DNA of 33,908 nucleotides from JBMOLK01 sp049325575. Its GTDB lineage: Bacteria > Bacillota > Clostridia > Acetivibrionales > Acetivibrionaceae. Below the pieces are notes generated by a model that saw nothing but the letters and a program-made list of their open reading frames with translations, did no database searches and was not told the DNA's origin. The stretch lies in assembly GCA_049325575.1 (NCBI GenBank), contig JBMOLK010000318.1, positions 1-33,908 on the forward strand, read 5' to 3'. Positions 1-6,645 of the stretch are shown piece by piece (within the stretch, counting starts at the first letter, position 1; each line of letters starts with the position of its first letter). The translations under genes were made by a program, and so were the position numbers.

Positions 1-95
1 CTGTTCTAGAATATATCATAAATTGAATAGTATTCAATAATATATAAAATATTTCTATATATGTGCAGGAAAATACAATTATTTATAGAATATAA

Positions 96-131
96 TATTA
101 TGTAACAAAATAATCATATTGTTACATAATA
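96..131. repeat. Perfect 12-bp inverted repeat, 12-nt spacer
   Basis: TATTATGTAACA at 96-107 is exactly mirrored by TGTTACATAATA at 120-131. No T-run follows, so it does not look like an intrinsic terminator. It could be an operator for a dimeric regulator, or an RNA hairpin belonging to a gene upstream of the window. Confidence 0.6.
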
Positions 132-299
132 CACTGCATATTTTGTCTACATAATACCATGTGATTATTCCTTTTAATTAGTGCCTATATCAACAAGAAT
201 ACATAGCTAAATATGGATATCTCAATGAACCAACACAATAGGTAAACTCTATATGAACTAAACCAAAAGTATAGTATGAGCACAAAAAGGAGGCCATAC

Positions 300-374
300 A
301 TGGCTAACGGTCTCGTTAATACAGGTTACTTCCAGGGTATAATCAAATCCAAAGAATTCAGATCTAGTAATTGA
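300..374 (+). CDS. Possible 24-residue small protein
   Basis: An ATG at 300 follows an excellent ribosome site (AAAAAGGAGG, ending 7 nt before the start). The frame runs 24 codons to TGA at 372-374 and begins MANGLVNTGYFQG. It has no signal peptide, no membrane segment and no motif I recognise. After the stop the same frame continues open for 18 more codons to a TAA at about 429-431, so this may be the start of a truncated or decayed longer gene rather than a true small protein. The strength of the Shine-Dalgarno is the main support. Confidence 0.35.
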   Translation: MANGLVNTGYFQGIIKSKEFRSSN

Positions 375-638
375 GAACAGAATTTTTTCATAGACTATCT
401 AAATCACAATTTTAAGTTTAAAAAAGAGTAAAGGCAGGTTGTGTTTTGGAGGCGCCTTAGTAGATGCCTATAGGTTTGCGCAAATCTTTAGGCAATAATC
501 TAAAGGAACAGGAGATGCTATCATGACAAAGGTACTGGGATAAACTCATGCTTTCAGTTAGGATATCCGGAAGAGGCATCACTTAACTTTTCTCCAGGAA
601 ATACTCATACGGATTTGAAATTAAGTACGTACTAAGAT
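375..638 (+). pseudogene. Possible decayed coding sequence, family unknown
   Basis: Several stretches translate into protein-like sequence but in changing frames and with stops between them. One frame gives GGALVDAYRFAQIFRQ before a TAA at 496-498, and continues with SKGTGDAIMTKVLG to a TAA at 541-543. The frame of the small ORF at 300 gives a run from 504 to 635 containing FQLGYPEEASLNF and SPGNTHTDLK, ending at TAA 636-638. No single frame is open throughout. This pattern can come from a relic gene with frameshifts, but it can also arise by chance. I do not recognise the family. Confidence 0.2.
466..493 (+). repeat. 28-nt near-perfect hairpin
   Basis: GCCTATAGGTTTGC at 466-479 pairs with GCAAATCTTTAGGC at 480-493, apart from one mismatch pair and one G-U pair. 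The centre is the palindrome TTTGCGCAAA. No T-run follows, so it is not a standard terminator. It could be an operator or a leader structure. Confidence 0.45.
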
Positions 639-722
639 TATAGTAACTCAAACCATTAATGAGAACTAATCCAAGTAGAATGATAAGATTTTGTCTTAAT
701 AAAAAGAGAGGAGAATAACTAT

Positions 723-2468
723 ATGAAATGGTTTTATAATCTAAAAATAGGTGCCAAACTATTGATCAGCTTCATAACTGTTACTATTCTAACAGCATTT
801 ATCGGTTATATGGGCATAAGCAATATGGGAAAGATAAATGGTATGCTGAATAACATGTATGACAATAATTTGGTTCCCATTTCAGATATATCAGGTGCAA
901 ATATGCAGGCAATTTATCATAACAGGGCAGTTTATGATTATGTAGTGGAAACTGACAAGTCTGTCATGGATCAGATAAAAGTAAAAATGGATAGATATGA
1001 AGAGAAAATGAAGGAGATGCTTGATAGCTACACAAAGACTAAACTGGATGATAAAGAAAAGGATTTGATTGCTAAATTTGATGAGGCTTGGCTGTCTTAT
1101 GAGAATAATGCCAATAAAGTTTTACCGCTGTCATATGAAGGTAGAAATGAAGAAGCAGTAGCTTTGCTTAACGGTGAAGTATCCAAGACATTTGATGTTG
1201 TTGACAATTTATTAAGTCAATTGGTTAATATTAATAAAGATCTGGCAAAAAGCGCCTACGATGAGAGCGATAAGGTGTATAGTCAAAGCAGTACATTTTT
1301 ACTGACCCTTATAGTCATATGTGTTTTAGCTAGCATTGGTCTTGCATTTTTTATTTCCCGGATTATAAGTAACCCCGTAAGAAAACTGGTTGATATTGCA
1401 GGTCGGATTGCATCAGGGGACCTGGATGTTCATGTAGATATAGCATCAAAAGATGAGGTCGGAATGTTGGCACATGCTTTTGATACAATGGCCAATAACA
1501 TTAATGAGGTTATGTGTGATATTAATGCATCGTCAGATCAGGTGGCATCGGGTGCCAGACAAGTATCTGAATCGGGACAGGCATTATCACAGGGAGCTAC
1601 TGAACAGGCCAGCTCTATTGAAGAGATAACTTCATCTATGACAGAAGTAGCAGCCCAGACCAAACAGAATGCACAGTATGCAAACCAGGCAAATGAGCTT
1701 TCTAACAATGTAAAAGAAAATGCTGTTAATGGTAACCAGCAGATGCAGGAAATGCTCAAGTCCATGGCAGAGATAAATGATTCATCTTCAAATATTTCAA
1801 AAATCATAAAGGTAATTGATGAAATTGCTTTCCAGACAAACATACTTGCATTAAATGCAGCAGTAGAAGCTGCAAGAGCAGGCCAGCACGGAAAGGGGTT
1901 TGCGGTTGTGGCAGAGGAGGTAAGAAACCTTGCAGCAAGAAGTGCCAATGCAGCTAAAGAGACTACTGACATGATAGAGGGCTCCATCAGGAAAGTTGAA
2001 ATTGGTACGAAGATAGCAAACGAAACTGCTGAAGCGTTAAATAAAATTGTGGAAGGAGTTACAAAGACAGCAAATCTGATAGCAGATATTACTTCTGCTT
2101 CAAATGAGCAGGCATCAGGTATTTCGCAAATCAATGCAGCTATTGAACAGGTTGCGCAGGTTATACAGACAAACTCTGCATCAGCCGAAGAGAGTGCGTC
2201 AGCAAGTGAAGAGCTTTCAAGTCAGGCAGAGTTACTTAAACAGGCGGTAAGCAAGTTTAAATTAAAGAAGTCAATAAGTTCCGACAGGCTCGAGAGTGTT
2301 CTTAGTTCCGATGTTATACGTATGCTTGAAAATACAGTTGAAAAAAGTAAGTCTACTAAAACCGGCCATTTAAACAGTGACAGACCTGAAGTTATGGTTT
2401 CTAATGGGAGTAAAAATCATCTAAAAAAGAAAATTTCATTACAAGATGATGAATTTGGAAAATACTAA
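723..2468 (+). CDS. Methyl-accepting chemotaxis protein
   Basis: This is a membrane chemoreceptor that would signal to CheA/CheW. It has a first membrane segment at about residues 9-31, an extracytoplasmic helical sensor region at about 32-190 (consistent with a four-helix-bundle 4HB_MCP domain), a second membrane segment at about 192-212, a HAMP domain at about 213-267 and a long cytoplasmic signalling coiled coil. The conserved hairpin tip is clear (EIAFQTNILALNAAVEAARA, about residues 367-386). The start has a GAGAGGAG ribosome site about 9 nt upstream. The 581 residues are normal for the family. I see no C-terminal NWETF-type CheR/CheB tether, the end being FGKY. The gene is monocistronic, with a terminator right after it and no chemotaxis genes nearby, so it is probably an orphan receptor. 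The ligand cannot be read from the sequence. Confidence 0.96.
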   Translation: MKWFYNLKIGAKLLISFITVTILTAFIGYMGISNMGKINGMLNNMYDNNLVPISDISGANMQAIYHNRAVYDYVVETDKSVMDQIKVKMDRYEEKMKEMLDSYTKTKLDDKEKDLIAKFDEAWLSYENNANKVLPLSYEGRNEEAVALLNGEVSKTFDVVDNLLSQLVNINKDLAKSAYDESDKVYSQSSTFLLTLIVICVLASIGLAFFISRIISNPVRKLVDIAGRIASGDLDVHVDIASKDEVGMLAHAFDTMANNINEVMCDINASSDQVASGARQVSESGQALSQGATEQASSIEEITSSMTEVAAQTKQNAQYANQANELSNNVKENAVNGNQQMQEMLKSMAEINDSSSNISKIIKVIDEIAFQTNILALNAAVEAARAGQHGKGFAVVAEEVRNLAARSANAAKETTDMIEGSIRKVEIGTKIANETAEALNKIVEGVTKTANLIADITSASNEQASGISQINAAIEQVAQVIQTNSASAEESASASEELSSQAELLKQAVSKFKLKKSISSDRLESVLSSDVIRMLENTVEKSKSTKTGHLNSDRPEVMVSNGSKNHLKKKISLQDDEFGKY

Positions 2469-2485
2469 ATAATATAATTGATATG

Positions 2486-2531
2486 GCTGTACACAGGGTC
2501 TCTTGGGAGAATCCCTTTGTACAGCTTTTTT
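2486..2531 (+). terminator. Intrinsic terminator after the chemoreceptor
   Basis: GCTGTACACAGGG pairs with CCCTTTGTACAGC with one mismatch, and is followed by a run of six T. It lies 17 nt after the stop codon. Confidence 0.85.
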
Positions 2532-2725
2532 GTACCTGCGTTTTTTATATCTATAGTTAAAAAACAGATGTAATTTTTATATAGATTTCCTGATAAATAT
2601 ATAATAGGCTCAAAAAAATAAGCATTAAGGCTATTGCTGCAGAATTACTATGACGGTATAATGAATATCATGATATATGCAGTAAAGTTACGTACAATTG
2701 ACTTGATCAAGAGAGGGTTATGTAA

Positions 2726-3226
2726 ATGGATAGGATCATACAGGCAATGGAAGCAGTAAATGGATATCTTGACAAGGTTGAAGGCAGGAAGGGTTTTGTA
2801 TTTGACGACCCTGCTTTTGACGAACTGCTTCATGTATACGGTGTAGCTTATTTCTCAGCTGCCATTGCCGCAGTTAGAGGGCTTGATTCCAAGCTTGCGT
2901 TTGTAATTGGTTTATTTCATGATACGGGAAGAATATCAGGTAACCACTTGGACTTAAGCCATGGCCCAAGGGGGGCAGAAATAGTAAGGAAGCTCTTGGG
3001 GAATTCCGGAAGGTTTTCCAATGAGGAGCTTGATATTATTTGTCTTGCAGTACAAAACCATTCAAACAAGAGGGATATAGGTTCCCAATACGAGGAAATA
3101 GTAAAGGATGCTGACGTTATCGAGAGAGTTTTTCTTATGAAGGATAAATGTGAAAACAGTAAAAAGAAGAAAAAGAGGTTAAAGAATACTCTTGAAGAGT
3201 TGGGATTAAAGCTTTCTTCAAAATAA
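2726..3226 (+). CDS. HD-domain phosphohydrolase-like protein
   Basis: This is a 166-residue soluble protein of the HD superfamily of metal-dependent phosphohydrolases. Candidate metal ligands are His36, the His65-Asp66 doublet in GLFHDTGR, His112 in QNHSNK and an Asp in KDADVIE (128 or 130). The pattern H...HD...H...D is complete, so an active enzyme is likely, but the substrate is unknown. The family includes nucleotidases, (p)ppGpp hydrolases and cyclic-nucleotide phosphodiesterases. The C terminus is very lysine-rich (about residues 145-152). The ATG at 2726 sits behind GAGAGGG (2711-2717); an earlier ATG at 2720 is immediately followed by TAA. The gene stands alone and converges on the protease/TPR pair across a shared bidirectional terminator. 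Confidence 0.85.
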   Translation: MDRIIQAMEAVNGYLDKVEGRKGFVFDDPAFDELLHVYGVAYFSAAIAAVRGLDSKLAFVIGLFHDTGRISGNHLDLSHGPRGAEIVRKLLGNSGRFSNEELDIICLAVQNHSNKRDIGSQYEEIVKDADVIERVFLMKDKCENSKKKKKRLKNTLEELGLKLSSK

Positions 3227-3264
3227 ACTGCAGGTAAACATGAGCAATGCCTTGCAGAAAACGC

Positions 3265-3301
3265 AAAAACAGGCCAAAGTTTAGTTTCTGGCCTGTTTTT
3301 T
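3265..3301. terminator. Bidirectional intrinsic terminator
   Basis: CAGGCCA (3270-3276) pairs with TGGCCTG (3289-3295). Six T follow on the plus strand, and AAAAA before the left arm gives a T-run on the minus strand. It sits between the convergent HD-domain gene and the M50-like gene and can serve both. Confidence 0.85.
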
Positions 3302-3326
3302 ATATTGAAAAAAGAGTTGAATGACT

Positions 3327-3857
3327 TTAAGCCAAAGCCCAAATAATAAGATTTGGGATGAGCATTGCAACACCAACTCCATAAAGTAAATCCAACCATA
3401 TGATTGAGCCGAATGCACACAGATAAATAATTCCAACTATGGGTGTTGCGATTATTTTAACCCAAAAGGGAGTTTCTTCATGCTTTACAGAACTCCATAT
3501 GCTTTTAGCATCACCTGTGCTTGGAAAAGAATGCATTGCAATTGATACACCCAGCCATATTAATACAAAGTCCAGAAAATCAGCGCTTTCAAACCTTATT
3601 ACCGGTATTGCAGACGGTGCGGCAATTAGTGCACCAACAATAGAATTAAAAATAAATGGTCCGATTCCTATAAGTAGATTCTGTGAAGCTTTTTTGGGTA
3701 TTTCGTGAACTACATAACCGTTAGGATTCTGAAAGCGAAAGTAGCATACATCTAACACTGCAACTCTAGAAAGTCTGCAAAATAACTGGTGTGCCAGTTC
3801 ATGTACAATAACCCCCGGAAATGTTAATATAGAAATTATAAAGCCTGGTATTATCAT
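3327..3857 (-). CDS. M50-like membrane zinc metalloprotease
   Basis: This 176-residue membrane protein carries the zinc protease motif HELAH at residues 19-23, just inside the first hydrophobic segment. A second motif around residues 105-121 (IAMHSFPSTGDAKSIW) resembles the distal metal-ligand segment of site-2-type (M50) proteases, with Asp116 as a candidate ligand. There are about four hydrophobic segments (about 1-17, 60-85, 95-108 and 135-175). It is shorter than SpoIVFB or RseP and has no PDZ domain, so it belongs with the small DUF3267/M50-like proteins. A strong GGGAGG ribosome site lies upstream. It follows the TPR gene by 21 nt on the same strand, so the two are probably one operon. 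The substrate is unknown. Confidence 0.75.
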   Translation of the reverse strand: MIIPGFIISILTFPGVIVHELAHQLFCRLSRVAVLDVCYFRFQNPNGYVVHEIPKKASQNLLIGIGPFIFNSIVGALIAAPSAIPVIRFESADFLDFVLIWLGVSIAMHSFPSTGDAKSIWSSVKHEETPFWVKIIATPIVGIIYLCAFGSIIWLDLLYGVGVAMLIPNLIIWALA

Positions 3858-3878
3858 AATTATAATCCTCCCTAATAA

Positions 3879-4949
3879 TTATCTCCACTTTTCACCATTA
3901 AATATGGAAGTGAGAAGATTTAAGTTGTATTCATCTATATCCTTAAAGCTCTTAAACCTTTCAAACATTTCGTCCCGTTCTTTCATCATATTGTTAAAGT
4001 GGTATGCAAGAGCCATATTAGCTACTGTGTAAGGGTCATTGTTGTTTATGTTATAGGCTTTAGTAGCAAGTGACAATCCTTTGCTGTCATTTCCACGCTT
4101 TAGCTCTATTCTTGCCATGCTGCCGAGTGCTTGGGTGCTTTGGGCGTTAATATCAAGGATTTTTTGGCAGTACTCAATTGCTTTATCATAGTCTTTTATT
4201 TCACGGTATATTGCAGCCATAAGCAAATTGCCGCTTTGAAAATCGCTGTTTGAGGACGTTATTCTATAAAGGATTTTCTCAGCCTCTTCGAACTTTCCCT
4301 CTTCAAATTTCTTATCGGCAACATAAGTTGAGACAAAAACATCGTTAGGATGTGTACTCAAATAAGCCTCAAGCTCATTTTGCAATTTTTCAGGTCCCGC
4401 ATTGGCATTTGCTTGCATAATCTTGGCGACTTCTTCACTAGGGGAATAGTATTTTTCGATTTTATCAATAACACTGTTAACTTTTTCTACCAAATCTTCG
4501 TCAGAGTCTTGTCTACCTGCTATAATACCAAAAGTATTTATTGCTTCTTCAATCTGCATATTATAATATTGGGCCACACAGAGTTTTGCAAGAACAAGGG
4601 TAGAGTCTGAAAACTTCTCGGAGGCTTTTTTATATTCTATAGAGGCTGTGGAATAGTTCTTACCCTTCTCTGCTGCAAGACCTCTTTCGTATGCAACTCC
4701 TGCCTGAATGACAGATGGAAATCTTGACAAGGTAAATACAAGCATAGCAAGTATAACTACAGAAAACACCTTAATCCATACAGGAATTGGCCTTTTTGCA
4801 AGCATATCTCTGCAGTTAACGCATAACTCCAGATTATATCCTTCTTCGATATAAGGGCCTGAGCAGCACTTGCACCCTGCTTGTGCTTCATCACCGTTCG
4901 GTTCAACAACTTCAGTATCATAAGACTGGTTTTCATAATTATTTTCCAT
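3879..4949 (-). CDS. Zinc-ribbon, single-pass membrane TPR protein
   Basis: This 356-residue protein has three visible parts. A short N-terminal domain carries Cys26, Cys28, Cys29, Cys43 and Cys46 in a zinc-ribbon-like layout (CKCC...CVNC). One membrane helix spans about residues 59-76. The remainder is a repeat region of tetratricopeptide type, for example GNLLMAAIYREIKDYDKAIE followed by repeats with the same helix spacing. Lys and Arg just before the helix suggest the zinc part is cytoplasmic and the TPRs are outside; that topology is inference. The start has a GGGGGA ribosome site. It is the first gene of a likely two-gene operon with the M50-like protease, so it may present substrates to or tether that protease. 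I cannot name a characterised homologue. Confidence 0.75.
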   Translation of the reverse strand: MENNYENQSYDTEVVEPNGDEAQAGCKCCSGPYIEEGYNLELCVNCRDMLAKRPIPVWIKVFSVVILAMLVFTLSRFPSVIQAGVAYERGLAAEKGKNYSTASIEYKKASEKFSDSTLVLAKLCVAQYYNMQIEEAINTFGIIAGRQDSDEDLVEKVNSVIDKIEKYYSPSEEVAKIMQANANAGPEKLQNELEAYLSTHPNDVFVSTYVADKKFEEGKFEEAEKILYRITSSNSDFQSGNLLMAAIYREIKDYDKAIEYCQKILDINAQSTQALGSMARIELKRGNDSKGLSLATKAYNINNNDPYTVANMALAYHFNNMMKERDEMFERFKSFKDIDEYNLNLLTSIFNGEKWR

Positions 4950-5249
4950 AAAATCCCCCTAGCATTTGTACTCATTGGTGATATTACATATACTTTTTAC
5001 ACCAAAGAAGTTTAATAGAAGTGACATAATTTAAGAAGGAAAAACATTTCAGTATAATATTACCACAAATTCAATAACACTTCAATAAATACTATGGTTT
5101 GATTCGGTTTAATTAGACATTATGTAAAAACTTACAGCATGCCGTTTAAAGAAAATTTGTATTTCTATTGTTGTAAGACTTGTGTTATTATATTTAGGTG
5201 AGGATAAATTATTAATTATTACATAGTAATAATAATCGGGGGAAAAAGT
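4950..5249. other. Divergent intergenic region
   Basis: These 300 bases separate the minus-strand TPR gene from the plus-strand foldase and must hold both promoters. A TATAAT at 5054-5059 (plus), with TTTAAG 17 nt upstream, is a weak candidate. A small AT hairpin (ATTATTAC at 5215-5222, GTAATAAT at 5226-5233) ends 3 nt before the GGGGG ribosome site of the foldase. I see no gene or recognisable riboswitch here. Confidence 0.4.
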
Positions 5250-6641
5250 ATGGATCTAAAAAGTGGAAAGAAGTTGGCATTTGTAATCTTGGTTATTGCA
5301 GCAGCTGTAACAGCTGCAGGACTCTTGTACTTCAAACCTTTTAACAAGGACAAGTCTAAAGATGCTGTAAAAGATACCTTCGGGTACCAGGTACTCAAGA
5401 TAGACGGTGAGTATGTTGATCAAAGTATATTTACTGAAGAGAGAGACAAGCTTTTTTATGAATGGAAGAATGTATCGGATATGCTCCGCAAAACGGATGA
5501 AGAAAGAAACGATATAATTCTTGACAATGTTATGAAAAGGATTGTACTTGAAGATTTTCTATATAATAAAGCAGGGGTAACTGTTACGGACGAAGAGATT
5601 GAAGATCATATAAACCGTTATGTAAGATCTAAATTTTCCACGGATGAAGAAATGCAGGAAATGATGGAGAATTCCAGTGTAAAAAACGAAGAAGGTTTAA
5701 AGAAAAGCATTAAAGAGTTCTTGTTAAACCTTAAGGCCCTTCCAAAGGTTGCGAGAGAGTATGGCATTACTGTGGAAGATAAGGAAGTTGAAGAAGAGTA
5801 CAAGTACTTTAGGCTAAGTAATACAAAAGTGGATTTAAAGCGTATCTTTATATCTGCAGAAAAACGTAGTGAAGAAGAAGCTGCACAGACAGCCCAAAAG
5901 GTGTATAAAGAGCTATTGGATGGAGCAAGCTTTGAGCAGCTTGTCAAAGAATACTCTGATGATGATAAGACAAAAGATTCCGGCGGCTTGTTTGAGAGTT
6001 ATCCGATTGTAGAGCTGGAAGGTGAGGCTATTGATATAATGTTAGGTGCCGAAGAAGGCAAGGTGCTGACACCTATTAAAACCGAACATGGTTATGATGT
6101 AGTAATGATTGTAAAGCTTCAAAAATTCTATCCGGAAAAAGATTTGTTTGCTGAAAATCTTTATATATCAAAGTTTACCGGATCAGATAAGTACAAGGAG
6201 TGGCTGGAAAATCTTAAATCACAGTTTGCAATTGAAATCACAGACCCTGGTATGAGAGCTTTCAAAAGCAATAAGGATGGCAAATATTTGGAGGCTGCCC
6301 AGGACTATGAGAGGGCATACAAGAAAAATAAGACAGGTGAATACCTGGAAAAGGCTGCAGAAAACTATAAATTAGCAGGTAAGTGGGAAGAGGTTAAAAG
6401 GGTTAGTGACAGCGGTATAAAGGAATATCCTTTAGGGGTGCCATACTATGTGTATATGGCTGAGTATCAATATAAATCCAATAAGAAAGACGAAGCATTG
6501 GATATTCTGAAAAAAGCAGAAGAACTCGCTTCACAGACAAAGAATGTCATACACTTGGAACAACTGGAAAAAGCATATTTGGATATTGGACTTAAGGAAG
6601 ATGCCGAAAGAGTAAGGAAGATAGCAACCAGCTTGGATTAA
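5250..6641 (+). CDS. PpiC-type peptidyl-prolyl isomerase/foldase with TPR-like tail
   Basis: This is a 463-residue extracytoplasmic folding factor. An N-terminal membrane segment (about residues 9-28) has no lipobox cysteine, so it is a signal anchor rather than a PrsA-type lipoprotein signal. A SurA/PrsA-like helical region follows (about 45-190), with a parvulin (PpiC) domain at about 194-292, recognisable from LKRIFIS, FEQLVKEYSDDDKTKDSGG and EHGYDVVMI. Residues about 335-460 are helical repeats of TPR type (YLEAAQDYERAYKKNKTGEY). Typical PrsA proteins are near 290-340 residues, so the tail is an addition. The start has a CGGGGGA ribosome site. It converges on the S41 protease gene with only 4 nt between the two stop codons. 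Confidence 0.85.
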   Translation: MDLKSGKKLAFVILVIAAAVTAAGLLYFKPFNKDKSKDAVKDTFGYQVLKIDGEYVDQSIFTEERDKLFYEWKNVSDMLRKTDEERNDIILDNVMKRIVLEDFLYNKAGVTVTDEEIEDHINRYVRSKFSTDEEMQEMMENSSVKNEEGLKKSIKEFLLNLKALPKVAREYGITVEDKEVEEEYKYFRLSNTKVDLKRIFISAEKRSEEEAAQTAQKVYKELLDGASFEQLVKEYSDDDKTKDSGGLFESYPIVELEGEAIDIMLGAEEGKVLTPIKTEHGYDVVMIVKLQKFYPEKDLFAENLYISKFTGSDKYKEWLENLKSQFAIEITDPGMRAFKSNKDGKYLEAAQDYERAYKKNKTGEYLEKAAENYKLAGKWEEVKRVSDSGIKEYPLGVPYYVYMAEYQYKSNKKDEALDILKKAEELASQTKNVIHLEQLEKAYLDIGLKEDAERVRKIATSLD

Positions 6642-6645
6642 TAAC

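Larger units (their letters stand above)
1..722. other. Long upstream region, mostly non-coding
   Basis: No long open frame occurs in these 722 bases. The first 240 are very AT-rich and hold a perfect inverted repeat (96-131). A short ORF with a strong ribosome site lies at 300-374. From about 375 to 638 there are short coding-like stretches broken by stops and shifted between frames, plus a hairpin at 466-493. A GAGAGGAG ribosome site at about 706-713 serves the chemoreceptor that follows. I looked for the c-di-GMP-I (GEMM) riboswitch core that often precedes clostridial chemoreceptor genes and did not find it. I also found no convincing sigma-A or sigma-D promoter. Confidence 0.6.

Noticed and set aside
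375..722. c-di-GMP-I (GEMM) riboswitch before the chemoreceptor
   Set aside because: I searched by eye for its conserved core and tetraloop-receptor elements and did not see them; the region has a hairpin but not that fold.
1538..2134. 198-residue open frame on the minus strand
   Set aside because: It lies wholly inside the chemoreceptor signalling domain. The low-complexity, Ala/Ser-rich coding strand leaves the opposite strand open; there is no ribosome site and no family resemblance.
2917..3420. 167-residue minus-strand frame across the HD gene and terminator
   Set aside because: It is antisense to a clear HD protein and runs through a bidirectional terminator and into the M50-like gene.
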